This document shows positions 11,070-22,419 of a stretch of DNA of 64,000 bases, piece after piece. Where the stretch lies: NCBI GenBank assembly GCA_021018995.1, contig CM037585.1, forward strand, positions 70,310,646 to 70,374,645. Direction: 5' to 3'. This DNA comes from Chloranthus sessilifolius. Its lineage: Eukaryota > Streptophyta > Magnoliopsida > Chloranthales > Chloranthaceae. A program made the translations under genes and the position numbers. Below the pieces are notes generated by a model. That model saw only the letters and a list, made by a program, of their open reading frames with translations, was not told the origin of the DNA and did no database searches. How positions within the stretch are numbered: position 1 is the stretch's first letter; the number at the start of each line of letters is the position of its first letter.

Positions 11070-12448
11070 TCAATCACACATGGGAGGTTCTTGAAGGTGA
11101 ATGGTCACCATAGGCTCCACAACATTTTTAACAAAGAGCTTGGGCCTTCGATAATTAACTTTCATGATCGTACCATCTTTAAGATCCTTGATTTCAACAG
11201 CTCCAGATGGGGATACATGCTCTACCATGTAAGGTCCCTCCCATCTAGATCTCAACTTACCTGAGAAAATTTTCAATTTAGAGTTGAATAACCATACCTT
11301 GCTGCCAACTGTAAACTCTTTCCTCAGCAAATGCTTGTCATAGAAGGCTTTGGTTCTCTCTTTGTAGATCCTAGCATTGGAGTATGCTTCCAATCTTAGC
11401 TCTTCCAGCTTTGACAGGTGGAGCCTCCTGTGCATGCCAGCAGAAGTTAGATCAATGTTCAATGCTTTAACAGCCCAATATGTTGTATGTTCTAACTCTA
11501 CTGGCAAGTGACATGCCTTTCCATACACAGGAGGCATGCACAGGAGGCTCCTGTGCATGCCTCCTGGCACCCCTTTCCATACACCAATTTAAAAGGGGAG
11601 ATGCCAATTGGGGTCTTATGGGCAACAGTCTTATAAGCCCACAGTGCATCATTAAGCCTCATGGCCCAGTCCTTCCTATCTGCCCTAACTATCTTCTCTA
11701 GGATGTGCTTTATCTCTCTATTTGAGATTTCAACCTGCCCACTAGTCTGGGAGTGGTAGGGAGTTGAAATCCTATGTGTAACAAAATATTTCTTGAGCAA
11801 ACTCTCAAAATTTCTATTATAGAAATGGCTGCCCCCATCACTGATGATGGCTCTATGGGTGCCAAATCTTGAGAATATATTTTCTTTCATAAATTTTAGA
11901 ACAGCCTTATGGTCATTAGTCCTTGTAGCAATGGCTTCAATCCATTTGGACACATAGTCCACTGCCACAAGGATAAAACTATACCCATATGAAGAAAGAA
12001 AAGGGCCCATAAAATCTATTCCCCAGATATCAAAATGTTCAACTGCAAGTATAGGCTGTAGAGGCATGGAGTTTCATTTGGAGATACTTCCCACCTTTTG
12101 GCATCTTTCACAAGCTTTACAGTCATGCCATGCATCCTTGAAGAGAGTGGGCTAATAAAATCCACTTTGGAGCACCTTGGCAGCAGTCTTGTTGCCATTG
12201 AAATGGCCTCCACGAGCCTGCTCATGACACAGGGTTAGTATGCTGTGGAAATCCTCATCAGGGACACATCTCCTCACCACTTGGTCTGCACAATGCTTAA
12301 ACATATAAGGATCCTCCCACATGTAATGTCTGATCTGTGAAAAGAACGGCTCCTTGTCCATTTTGTTCCAATGTGGGGGAATCCTACCTATAGTCAAGTA
12401 ATTCACAATGTTCATAAACCAAGGTATAGGGGTGCTGATAGTGAACAA
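11070..12448 (-). pseudogene. pol: Athila-1 integrase
   Basis: The zinc-binding N-terminal region (12448-12016) has the His/Cys spacing [17 protein letters not shown] and a following Cys pair. The catalytic core (12067-11498) shows WGIDFMGPF (first Asp), IISDGGSHF (second Asp) and [11 protein letters not shown] (Glu), the DDE triad. The C-terminal part (to 11070) includes LFNSKLKIFSGKLRSRWEGP, the GPY/F-like region of Ty3/gypsy integrases. A 56-bp insertion (11516-11584) shifts the frame within [10 protein letters not shown]. The protein joins cDNA to chromosomal DNA; this copy is inactive. Confidence 0.85.
11516..11584. repeat. Templated palindromic insertion in integrase
   Basis: The 13-mer CCTTTCCATACAC is present at 11516-11528 and 11572-11584. 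Between them lies a perfect 39-bp palindrome (11528-11566) around G47. Part of it, CTCCTGTGCATGCC, copies local sequence at 11425-11438. The net gain is 56 bases, causing a frameshift. Confidence 0.85.
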
Positions 12449-12594
12449 CAGTTCATCAGGGAAAGAATCATTGATAGGCAGCCTATCAAACTCCTCAGCT
12501 AGGATCCTAGATAAGTGGTCTGGAACTATATTTTCAACCTCTTTTTTGTCCTTAATCTCAAGATCAAACTCCTGTAATAGGAGGATCCATCTGA

Positions 12595-13044
12595 TTAATC
12601 TTGGCTTTGCATCTTTTTTAACAAAAGGTACTTTAGGGCTGAGTGGTCTGTGAACACTACTATCCTAGATCTCAAAACATAAGACCTAAATTTTTCTAAG
12701 GCATAGACAATTACCAACAACTCCTCAGTTGTGGTGTAATTTAATTGAGCATCAATCATGGTTTTACTTGAATAAGCAATCACACAAGGGGCCTTATCCT
12801 TCCTTTGTCCCAAGACTGCACCAATAGCAAAATCTGATGAATCACACATCAGTTCGAATGGCAAAGAAAAATCAAGTTCTTGAAGGATAGGTGCAGTGGT
12901 TAAACAACCTTTTAAAAGCTCAAAAGCTAAAAGACATTCATCATCAAACTCAAAGGGAACCTCTTGGCATAACAGGTGACAAAGAGGTTTTGTGATCTTC
13001 CTAAAATCCTTGATGAATCTCCTATAGAACCCAACATGCCTCAA
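12595..13044 (-). pseudogene. pol: Athila-1 RNase H region
   Basis: Continues from RT: HVGFYRRFIKDFRKITKPL is the connection domain, then FELMCDSSDFAIGAVLGQ (first catalytic Asp), IAYSSKTMIDAQLNYTTTEE (catalytic Glu) and [10 protein letters not shown] (third Asp). This is the standard Ty3/gypsy RNase H that removes RNA from the hybrid. The reading frame stays open over about 150 codons. Confidence 0.85.
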
Positions 13045-13056
13045 GAAAGATCTGAC

Positions 13057-13929
13057 TTATTTCATAGTTTTTGGTGAGGGTAAGTATGCAATCAGATTAA
13101 TTTTAGCCTTGTCTACCTCAATGCCTCTTTGGGAAACCACATGGCCAAGGGTAATGCCTTGATTGACAATAAAATGGCTATTTTCCCAACTCAAAACCAA
13201 GTTGGTTTCCTCACATCTCTGTAACACAAGGCTGAGATGGAGTAGACATTGGCTAAAACTATCCCCAAAGATGGAGAAATCATCCATGAATATCTTTAAA
13301 AACTGATCAATCATGTCAGAAAATATATCATATATGCATCTTTGGAAAGTTACAGGGGCATTGCACAATCCAAATGGCATCCTTCTATAGGCAAAGGTGC
13401 CAAATGGGCATATAAATAGGGATTTAGTTATACCCCGAATATCTATCAAGAAAATAATAGAAAGCCTTGCCTGCCAACTTATCCAAAATTTGGTCAATGA
13501 AGGGCAAAGGGAAGTGGTCTTTTCTTATTTTCAAATTGAGCTTCCGATAGTCTATACACACCCTCCAACCTGTGGTTGCCCTAGTTGGAACAAGCTCACC
13601 AAAATCAATTTTAATCACAGTAATTTCAGATTTCTTAGGGACCACCTAAGTAGGTGCTACCCATTCGGAATATGAAATTGGGTAGATGACTCCAGCATCT
13701 AACAATTTGACCACTTCTTTCATTACCACTTCTTGCATGTGGGGCTCAATTTTCTTTGTATTTCTCTGGAGGGTTTGGAACCTTCTTCCAGGTGGATTTT
13801 ATGCATGCGCACAGTAAGGTTGATACCCCCAAGGTCAGCAATGGTCCAGCCTATTACTCTCTTATGCTTCTTTAAAACACACAACAATTCTTCCTCTTGC
13901 TCATTGGTGCGAGAAGAAGAAATGATCAC
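13057..13929 (-). pseudogene. pol: Athila-1 reverse transcriptase
   Basis: Motifs in order are GWRVCIDYRKLN, DHFPLPFIDQILDKLAGK, FGTFAYRRMPFGLCNAPVTF and IFMDDFSIFGDS, where FMDD replaces the usual YMDD or YVDD. RGIEVDKAKI follows near the thumb. Upstream (13929-13723) is the linker with the IADLGGI-type segment seen before RT in Athila. Two frames are needed (13645-13424 and 13497-13057), so it is broken by a frameshift after SGYN. Confidence 0.85.
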
Positions 13930-13964
13930 TGGAAACTTCTTATTTGTCCCCTAAAAAGCATACT

Positions 13965-15025
13965 TCAAGGTCTTAGGTAGCTGTTCAACTCCTCATCAGG
14001 TGGCCATATCAGATAAGGCAACAAAGGTGCCTTTGATGGTGGTGGAAGAGGCAACACAATAGGTTTCCATGGTGGAAACCTTGTTGCTGGGCCCATATCA
14101 AAATTTAAGGCTTTCACCTCTTGAACGATGCGTGTGACGGCCTTCTCTTCTACAATCTCACCCCACACATTTTCAAAAATATCACAAAAATTATCACCAT
14201 ACAGCAGCTTGTGCAAAATCTCTTCCACAAGCTCATCAAATACATCAATTAAAAAGTAATCCTCACTATCCAATTAAAAATCATACACTTCAATTTCACT
14301 TTCATATTGCCAAAAGACACCTCCATTACTCCTGATCTACACTGAATACAAGCATTGATAGTGGCCAAGAAAGGTGTACCCAAAATCACAGGAATGGAGG
14401 TGGTGCACTTGCTTGGCTCCATGTCAGGCACCAGAAAATTTGCTGGGTAGAAAAACTTATCAACTCCAATTAATACATCCTCTATCATTCCCACAGGCCT
14501 CCTCTCAGATCTGTCAGCTAGTTGTAGCACCACATGCGTGGGCTTCAATTCTCTCAAGCCTAACTTCTCATAAACTAAATATGGAAGTAGGTTTACACTA
14601 GCTCCCAGATCTAATAAAGCCTTCTCAATGGTATGATCCCCAATGATGCAAGGGATTGTGGGAACTCCAGGGTCTTGAAGCTTGGTTGAGGTTACAATGG
14701 CTAGCACTTGGTTCCTTTTTTCAACACAAAAGACCTCCTTAGATAGATGTATCCTAGATTGTCTATTGTGGGTGCACAAATCTTTTAAAATTTTTACATA
14801 GGCTAGAACTTGTTTGATAGTATCAAGTAAAGGCAAGTTGATCTTTACTTGTTTAAATGTTTCCATCATCTCCTCAACCATAGCATTCCCCTTTTCAAAA
14901 GGGAAAGGTGCCTGGAGTACATTGGGAAATGGCAAATGGGGGACTAATCTCCCATTTGCTGCCTTAACAAACTTATCAGATTTTTCTTTATTTGTGTTTT
15001 TAGTTTTTTCTTGGGGTACATCCAC
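13965..15025 (-). pseudogene. pol: Athila-1 aspartic protease and linker
   Basis: Protease motifs are LLDLGASVNLLP (catalytic Asp; Athila uses DLGAS rather than DTGAS) and IPVILGTPFLAT (the ILG flap-side motif). The upstream part has FKQVKINLPLLDTIKQV, a conserved segment at the gag-protease border of Athila. The downstream part (14273-13965) is an acidic linker ending LPYLIWPPDEELNSYL. It cleaves the polyprotein. Confidence 0.85.
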
Positions 15026-16596
15026 ACCCCCTTTATTTTATATATGTTGCTCCTGCTACATATCTCCATGGGTTCTTCTTTCATTTATTAGACTGTTCAC
15101 AGGCTTAAAACCATCCTGGTTATCTACCAGCCTTCCACTCCTCAAAGTGGTGACAGATTTGGCTTCTTCATGGGAAGAAGTCTCACCCACCATGTACTGC
15201 CCTCTTGGATTATTCATGGGCTGACTTGGCAATCTTCCCTCCTCTCTCTTTGTCAAAGTATTAGATAGCTGACCAAGGTGGTCCTCTATCTTTTTAATAC
15301 TTTGGCTATGAGAGTTGACAATTTGTGATAAAGGGCCTAAATTCTGTAGTGAAACCAAAACTGGCTCTTCAAATGTGAGAGATCTAGAGGGTGCTGGGGC
15401 TAGTGCACTTTATTGCACAGGTTCAGCCATAGGTTGCTGGTAATGGGGCCTTGGAAAGTAGTTCTGCTAATAGGGCTGGGCAGTCCTATAAGGCATCAGA
15501 TGTTGTTGTGATTGCTGCTGCTGCTGGTTTGGGAAGGTATCTTATCTCCACCACAAATTGGGGTGGTTTCTTCATTGATAACCAGCAGTAGGCTATTGTC
15601 CATAGGACTGAGCGGCATTCACATGTTCCATCATAAAGTCTAGAAATTGGGTAGCAGAGGGGAATTTCTCAAGGGAGTGGGTGGGGGAATGGCATATCAC
15701 ACATGCCTCCTCCACTTGGGCAGCCATTGGAGACTGCATTGCTCCCATGAGCTTATCAAACTTTTGAGTCAAGCTATCCACTTTCCTTTCCAAATCATTG
15801 TATCCACTCACCTCATACATTTTCCCTCTTGTAGTTGTCTCCCTCAAAAATCTAGAAGGGGTTTTCACTAATGATACCAAACAATTCCCAAGCCTCATCA
15901 GCTATCTTGTGGAGGTATGTACCACTACATGAGGCATCAACCATATCCCTACTCTTGGGATCAATTCCTTAATAGAAACTTTGGACAACTTGCCATGCAA
16001 AAATTGGTGATGGGGACATTGCTTCAAGAGTTATTTAAATCTCTCCCATGCTTGGTGAAAATCCTTAGTTGGGGCTTGAACAAATGAAAAAATGCTTTTC
16101 CTCAGCTGACTTATTATGGACATGGGGAAAAAGTTGACCAAGAACTGACATTGAAAGTCATTCCAAGACTGGATACTATTGGTTGGGAGCATTGACAACC
16201 AAGTTCTAGCTCTATCCTTTAAAGAAAAAGGAAAGAGTCTCAACCTGGTTGCTTCCTCCCCCAAACTTGCAATGTTGAAGGTAGTGCATAATCCTTGAAA
16301 TTCATCAATGTGGTTATATGGATCTTCTTCACTTAGGCCATGGTATGAGGATAGCATCTGTATGATGGAGGATTTGATCTCATAGTTCCCTTAAACAGCA
16401 GGGAATTGAATACAGAAGGGAGAATTGTAAACCCCTGGTGCATTGAATTCATTTAATGTTCTAGGTTGTTCACCCATTGCAGAGTTGTTAGAATCAACCA
16501 CAGGTGTGTGTATGGGTTGCTTAGGTCTGAGAAGTCTCTCAACTTCAGGATCCAAGGGAGCAATCTCAGGATTAAGAGATCTCCTCCCAAGCATAC
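15026..16596 (-). pseudogene. gag: Athila-1 gag
   Basis: The start is taken at MLGRRSLNPEIAPLDPEVER, matching MFGRRTLQPQIIPLNPKVER of Athila-2. Retrotrans_gag signature: EDPYNHIDEF, LRLFPFSLKDRARTWLSMLP, WNDFQCQFLVNFFP. The C-terminal half has the zinc-knuckle-like VEEACVICHSPTHSLEKFP and a helical SIKKIEDHLGQLSNTL. There are several stops, one (TAA) after FPAV at the same codon where Athila-2 has TAG. Upstream, the leader and PBS are deleted; LTR sequence resumes only about 45 bases away. Confidence 0.85.
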
Positions 16597-17079
16597 ACAC
16601 AATAAAAATACAGAACAATACACAGAATGATAGCACATAGTTAAGCAAGCAGTCTTGCAAGAATCAGGGGTATTGTAGCAAGTCTTAATAGGTAAGTAAG
16701 GGTTTGTTCATAGGGAAATGTGATTTAAACTATGGTAAATCTCCAGATCTATAGTAGATCTGGCACTCTATCCTAATTTCAACTAAACCAAAATAGGGAG
16801 GAGAGGTTTCTACAATTTTTCACTTTACTAAAAATTATAAAAAATCAAATGCAAGTGATCCAGACTTGATTAAACATAGAGTTAAAGGAATATGGAAAAA
16901 AGATTAAAATTAAGAGGTGGAGAATAGCAGCTAGGGATTTTTGGTCTTTACTGAAAATTTCTTGGTTCAAAAGCAATATAAGGAACTGGTTTGCAACAAT
17001 CCTTCATCTGCCTACAAGCTCAGATGCAAGGTATAAGAATCCATTCTCAACCAGAGAATTGAAGCAATCTTAAGGCGAT

Positions 17080-17107
17080 GATCTGTCCACTCGAATGGTC
17101 ACAGATT
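17080..17107 (-). repeat. Conserved LTR hairpin, Athila-1 5' LTR
   Basis: Same sequence as at 3598-3625 with small changes; pairs ATCTGT with ACAGAT. Confidence 0.6.
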
Positions 17108-17535
17108 ATCCCAGATATTGTTCCAATTTCGGGATATTAATTGGAACAATTAAACCATTACAGATGATGTGGATGCAAGGATGCAAGCTCAGGCATCCAT
17201 AGGGATATTAGATCTAGGGAAATCAAATGGCAATTAACAGATTTATAAATCTAAATTAACTTTACATTCAACAATTAATGAATCAATACAACTTACAGTC
17301 AACTGTGCTCAGATCTGTAATCTGTGCAATACCTAATCCTCCTAAAAAGCTCTGAACCTCTCAATTTACAACTCTCAACCTCACCCTAGCTACCAAAGAG
17401 GGTTAGCCAACCATAATTGGCTAAGAGGAAAATGGGGGAAGAAGGAAAAGAGAGGGATTTTTGGAGGGAAGATGGAGATCAGATTTGACTCTGGTTCTCC
17501 CAATTTCTAGATGCTAGCTCTATAAATTCTTCAAG

Positions 17536-17543
17536 CTTTTATA
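17536..17543 (-). promoter_or_regulatory. TATA box of Athila-1 5' LTR
   Basis: TATAAAAG on the minus strand, equivalent to 4057-4064. Confidence 0.65.
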
Positions 17544-17819
17544 CTCTTCTCCTTTCTTCTCAGATCTGTTTCAGCCAATCAGAGCTCTAGAGAATAATTT
17601 CTACTATTCTAGACTGCTAATGTGGCTGATTTCTCTTCTAGAAGTTCTTTCCCCATTGGTCCAAAACTGGTAAATACATGTGAGGTAGTTAGGGTTCCCA
17701 TTCGTGCCCAGTTGCATACCAAAAATACCCCTAGGGTTCGCTAACGTGCTTTTGAATGTGTTCATAAAGTATTGGCATGCGGCAGTTGCTGTGAAATGAA
17801 CTGAAAATTTCCTAATTCG

Positions 17820-18415
17820 AATGTCGAGATGTTCTGGGAACCTCTCGATAGGTTAAAATAAATTTTGATTGGTTTAGTTGACTAGTCGATAGGATTGGAG
17901 ATTTCTCGACATGTTCATGTGAACTGGTCGACAGGATTGGAGTACATCTTCACGTTTTGTCCAATTCTTCATTCATCCTCTCTACAGGTTATAGTCAACC
18001 TGTCGACTTGTTATACAGTCTTTAGTTGAGTGCTTGACAGGTTGTCTCAATTCTCGCGAGAATGAGCATAGCTTCAGGTAAGTTGTCGACAGGTTGCCTT
18101 GCACTGTTCGACTGGTTCAGTTGAACCTTGTGATAAGTATCTGGAACCTCTCAACTTCTTTTGCACGTCCAGGTATCCTCTCGACAGGACCCACAATTGT
18201 ACCTCTAACCTCTTGATAGGTACTGAAACCTCGCGAGATCTTCATATTTCCAACTTTGTTCCTCTCGACAGGTTGGCTTTTATTTCCAGAACCTCTCGAT
18301 AGGTACTGGGAAGCTCTCGACATGATCTTCTGCTATGCCTCTAACCTCTCGATTGCTTTCTTCTAAGCAACAAAACCTGTTGACAGGTTAACTTATCCTC
18401 TCAACAGGTTGTCCT
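17820..18415 (-). promoter_or_regulatory. Athila motif array in 5' LTR
   Basis: Same array as 4330-4935 with diverged individual sites, including CCTCTCGACAGGTTGG near 18261. Confidence 0.8.
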
Positions 18416-18781
18416 TTGTTTCCACAGCTAGCATACAATCCTATGTTGTTGTTCTTCATTTATTCAACACTCAGCAACTTCTTAGTGAGTTTAATCTTCA
18501 TTCCTTGCTACTACTCTTGGTTCCAAGCATACCCAGTTGGGCTCAAGACATTCTCATGAACTTCTAAGGCTCTGTGGGCTGCTTCGCTGATATTGGGCTG
18601 TCTAAGCATATGTTGAGATGTATGAGCAACTTCTTTGGACATTTTAGGTGAATGTCTGCACTAAGACTATAATTTATTGCTTTATCTAATGCACTCAAAA
18701 CACATTATTAGTCAGCTCAAAGGTTCATCAAAGGTCAGGTTAGGAGGTGAAAAATAGTATTTTTCACTAGTTAGCACTCCC

Positions 18782-20780
18782 TCCGATCGTGAGGTTCCTT
18801 CTCACATTAGTTTTGGGGACTTCTTCTCTTGCCCTATTATGTAAGTTGGCTCGGCCTATCTGAAGGCTCTGATTGAGCACTTCCGTCCCGAAACTATGAC
18901 ATTCCATATGGTAAAGGAAGAGATGACTCTTACCCCCATCAATTGGGCGATGATTACGGGGATTCGGATAGGAGGGCTATCGGTGGATCTGATCGGAGAT
19001 TACCCCACTTATGGGAATCTGCACGACATCGAAGGTACAATGTCCTGGCTATCTAATCTATTTGCGGTGAATGAATTGGTGGACCTGGGGCAGCCAGATA
19101 CAAATATTTTCATTGAGCTTGAGTGTGCCCTGTTGTTGGCCCGTAATTTGCTCCTTTTCCTGTTGGGTAAGACCCTCTTTTCGAATGCCAGTGGTGGGCG
19201 AGTCTCATTGTCCCTGCTCAGCATTATGGGAAATTAGGACAAGGTGCACGATATGACTGGGGTGGGGCCGGATATGCCGTTCTAATTTCTAGCCTAGCCG
19301 GAGCCTCATTAGGGCACTCGATTTCTATTGATGGCTTCTAGCCACGATTGAGGTAACCACTGATCCCCTTTTACCTTCCTTGGTTTGCTGATTAGTCATC
19401 CATCCTATTTTTGACACATCCTTTATGTATATTTTTCTTTTCAAATTTGGGGCTATCTGCACTTCCAATTGGGTTGCCCCCTCCTTTACTCTGATGTACC
19501 CACCTATCTGCCCATGAGCAATTGGAACACGCACCGTCGCAATGATGTTGGCATGAAGCACTTGGAGATGGGCCTAAGGTCCTAGTTTGACTTGCTGATC
19601 CCAGAGCAGGTATGGCTATCTCTCTTTCTTCCTTCTTGGGGCTTCCCCTTTTGTTATACTGCACATTTGGCTGATGAGACACCTTTATTCCTGGGCAGGT
19701 CATCCACGATCCCTATGTCGATTCCCCCTTTTGGGATCGAGCAGCCGTGGGTTTGTCTCGCTTCTTTGTTGATCATCGCATCATCTTCTTTTATGGGGAT
19801 TGGGCCAGGGCCTACTACCTGGGAGAGCAAGTGCTCCATCTGTACTGAGATCACTTTGCCGTACCACAAGCTCCTCCTGCAAATGTTATGATACCTGTGG
19901 GTACAATCGAGGAGCTGACTGTCAGATTTCTTCATCATGGGGTCCCTGTCAACGATCTTCTTGTGCCTGTGAGTTATGAGTTGTGGTAAGAGTCTTTGCC
20001 CTACCGGTCCATCCTGCCACATTTCGTCCCTAGCACCAATTTTTTGGCTTTTGGTGGCCTGCGATCCTAGGTATTTCCTTTTTCTCACTAGGCACCATTT
20101 TAGCTATTCGGATTCAGTTTCGGCTTCTACTGACTGAAACTCTACGCCTTTTCACAGTTTGAGTAGGGAGGTGACTCCGATGATGATGACGAGGCAGCGA
20201 CAGGTACTGCTGATGTTATGGGAGATGGTCCCTCAAGTGCCTCTAATACTAGTGCCTCATGTAGTTCGACTGTGGAGGTCTAAGGGACCTTTAGATGCCT
20301 CAATGATGCCTTCCTTGGGAGTTTATGTAAAGCCATAGAGGAGCAGGCCTGCATATCTACTGAAGCTATCCGAATCCCCCCTCCTGAGTTGGTTCTTAGG
20401 ATAAGTCTTTCTTTTTCTGCATGATTACCTTTATAGAAAATGCCTATGTCTGTACCTGTGGCTCTTGTAGCTGATGTCTCCCTCTTTCGTGTGCAGGACC
20501 ATGAATCAGCTTTGAACCAGGTTGCATACTACCCCAACATTGTCGGCCTGTGGGATATGGAAGTGGTGAGTATCATACTGACTGATTCTGATCATTGCTT
20601 TGCCATCTTTCTCTTTGGATCAAACCTGATTGATGTCTTTGGATATGACTTGCAGCGTGCTCGTGAGAAGGAATCACGCTCTTTGCTTACCTAGCTTTCT
20701 CAGGCATGGGCCCGAGTGGGGGATGTCCGGACATATCAGAGTTTGCGCAAGAAATCCAAGGGTGCTGTTAGGGATTAGGC
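18782..20780 (+). pseudogene. PMD-like antisense gene of element A, 3' part (several exons)
   Basis: Continues the exon left at 3075. AYLKALIEHFRPETMTFHM then EEMTLTPINWAMITGIRIGG match the start of the plant mobile domain (RPETHTFHLP, GEMTITLQDVAMLLGLPIDG in the family). Further exons encode VIHDPYVDSPFWDRAAVGLS with GDWARAYYLGEQVLHLYWDH, then an acidic DSDDDDEAATG segment, then DHESALNQVAYYP and RAREKESRSLL. Introns are suggested by a GTAACC donor near 19352, an acceptor CTGGGCAG near 19699, an acceptor TTTTCACAG near 20159, a donor GTGAGT near 20564 and an acceptor GACTTGCAG near 20655. Several in-frame stops make it a pseudogene. It lies antisense to element A. Confidence 0.6.
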
Positions 20781-21228
20781 TCCATTTTTTTAAAATTTTG
20801 AGACCTTTTGGGACATATTTTCTTTTTGGATTTTGGATATATGTGTTGGATTATGTGACATGATTATTTTCGGATGGTTTTTTTTTTCAGTTTCTTCAAG
20901 TGAATGTTGGCACCCTTTTCTTTTAATTGCATGCTCTATCTTTCCCTTGCTTTGCTGTAGTGTATCAGATTGCTTGCAGGTTGATTTTGAAAAAAAAGGA
21001 TGGCCTCCAGGGCCACATACATTGTTAACACTTGGCCCTTATTTCCATGCTCGTGCGGGTCTTTCCTGGACGAAGATTTATATAAGTTAGATGTGCCAAA
21101 AAAATTGCCCTTGTAAGTGTGTTTTTTAGGTAAAAGTTAGTATATGCAGGTAAGCTGGCCAAGGGACCAGCAAGAACAACCCCTCTCAATCCTCATTCAT
21201 TTTTTTCTTGTGTGTGGGGGGGGTATTG
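20781..21228. other. Spacer between the two antisense genes
   Basis: T-rich sequence with no coding signal, probably the 3' UTR of the PMD-like gene. A run of nine G lies near 21216. Confidence 0.45.
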
Positions 21229-21302
21229 GTCTAGCACATGTATTACATGCGCCAGGCCATTCTGGACAGATTTTTGCTTGGCGCATGTCTTACATGCACC
21301 AG
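21229..21302. repeat. Palindrome pair, Tat 48-bp module (between antisense genes)
   Basis: Copies centred at 21243 (arms around CATGTATTACATG, three mismatched pairs of fourteen) and 21290 (mismatches at centre and ends), 47 bp apart. It lies about 180 bases upstream of the first DUF7745-like coding sequence. Confidence 0.75.
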
Positions 21303-21479
21303 TTAAAACCTAGGGATGGTGGGGCCTTTATAGTACTAGACAACACTGTTTTCCTTCTCTTTTGGCCCAGGTTCGGTAGTGTTTGCTACTTTTTTTCTTT
21401 TTGCATTCCCAAGGGTGGGTCCATCATCCTACATTGAATTTATATCTTTGGAAAAATCTTTGCATGAAAATGGACCCGC

Positions 21480-22154
21480 TTTCCAACCCCACTTCTATGG
21501 GAGGGTCTGGGACCACTATATTCCCCTCTTTGAGCCTGGGGCCTAGTTTTTTAAAGAAGTGACTTGAGAGCTTGAATGAAAGCAAGCTCGTGGATTTGGA
21601 TCGGCTTGAATTGACCCGCCTCTCTCCATGATGGGATCTTCTCCATGCGGCGGGAAGTGGGTACCCACGTCTTCTGTTTTGGGAATCGTGAGTTATCTCT
21701 CACACTTGAAGAACTCTCCATCCTATCGGAATTGAATCTTCATAAAGATCTTGCCAAGGTAGTGCCAAAACTGGGCTATGCTAATGTCGTCCAGGTGGCT
21801 CTGGGTTTGAAGAAATCCGATTATGAGAAAAGTCTCATTGGAGGGCCCACCAGGTGTTTGACGAAATTCCTGAGAGAATTTTTTTGTGCCGAAAGCCTAC
21901 AAAAATTGTCGATTAGAAATATTTATAACGTGAAGGTTTTTGCTCTTGGTTTCATCTTCGAGGTCCTTTTCTTCACTAGGGGAGAAAGTTTCTCGCTCGC
22001 ACTCTGTGATGTTTTGACCGAATTGGAGGGAGGCCATTCCGTGATGCATCTGGTCTTAGCAGAACTTTACTGTTGCCTCGATGCTTTTGCCTTGGGCAAG
22101 GTGGCGTGCCTTAGGGGATGACCGCTTCTATTTCAGGTTTGACTAGGGGAGCAT
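21480..22154 (+). pseudogene. DUF7745-like antisense gene of element A, 5' part
   Basis: The longest open piece begins MRREVGTHVFCFGNRELSLT and continues LEELSILSEL. It resembles the DUF7745 start, where a FGxxELxxTLEEF segment is conserved. Upstream, LVDLDRLELTRLSP is in a nearby frame. The frame runs, with two TGA stops, to the AGCAT duplication at 22150-22154, and resumes in the same frame at 34998 beyond Athila-2. DUF7745 proteins are plant-specific, frequent in transposons and of unknown function. The assignment rests on motif memory. Confidence 0.55.
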
Positions 22155-22419
22155 TGTTAAGTGGATGCCACTTTTCACCATTTATCCTGACCATTGATAG
22201 AGCTGTGAGCACACTAATAAGCTTTTGTCAAGTGCATTTTGTAGACAACAATGAAAGAGGACAGAAATGCAGAAAACCACTCAAGAATGCCCAAAAAGGG
22301 GCTATCTCTCAGCACAGGGCAAACCCAGCAACAGCACACCAGAGGGTAGCACATCACTAAACCCTTGGAGCGTGTGGCAACAGCAAAGGCAAGGCAAAGG
22401 AAGTGAAAATAGGCTGAAA

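Larger units (their letters stand above)
3076..18776 (-). mobile_element. Athila-1: Athila-type Ty3/gypsy retrotransposon inserted in element A
   Basis: Bounded by a perfect 5-bp target duplication CTCCC at 3071-3075 and 18777-18781. LTR copies are 3076-5300 (3' LTR) and 16642-18776 (5' LTR, shortened). Minus-strand order is gag, protease, RT, RNase H, integrase, ORF3, then a 1.9 kb 3' UTR, typical of Athila with its extra third ORF. It is 15.7 kb long. The 5' LTR lacks the last 80 or so bases, and the primer site and leader are also missing, so it cannot prime reverse transcription. It lies in the PMD-like exon of element A. All ORFs are broken by stops or frameshifts. Confidence 0.92.
16642..18776 (-). 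repeat. Athila-1 5' LTR, 3' end and PBS deleted
   Basis: Matches 3157-5300; the terminal 80 or so bases equivalent to 3076-3156 are missing and are replaced directly by gag leader sequence. It ends TTAGCA at 18776 before CTCCC. No TCCCCGGCAACG-type primer complement is present nearby. Confidence 0.88.
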
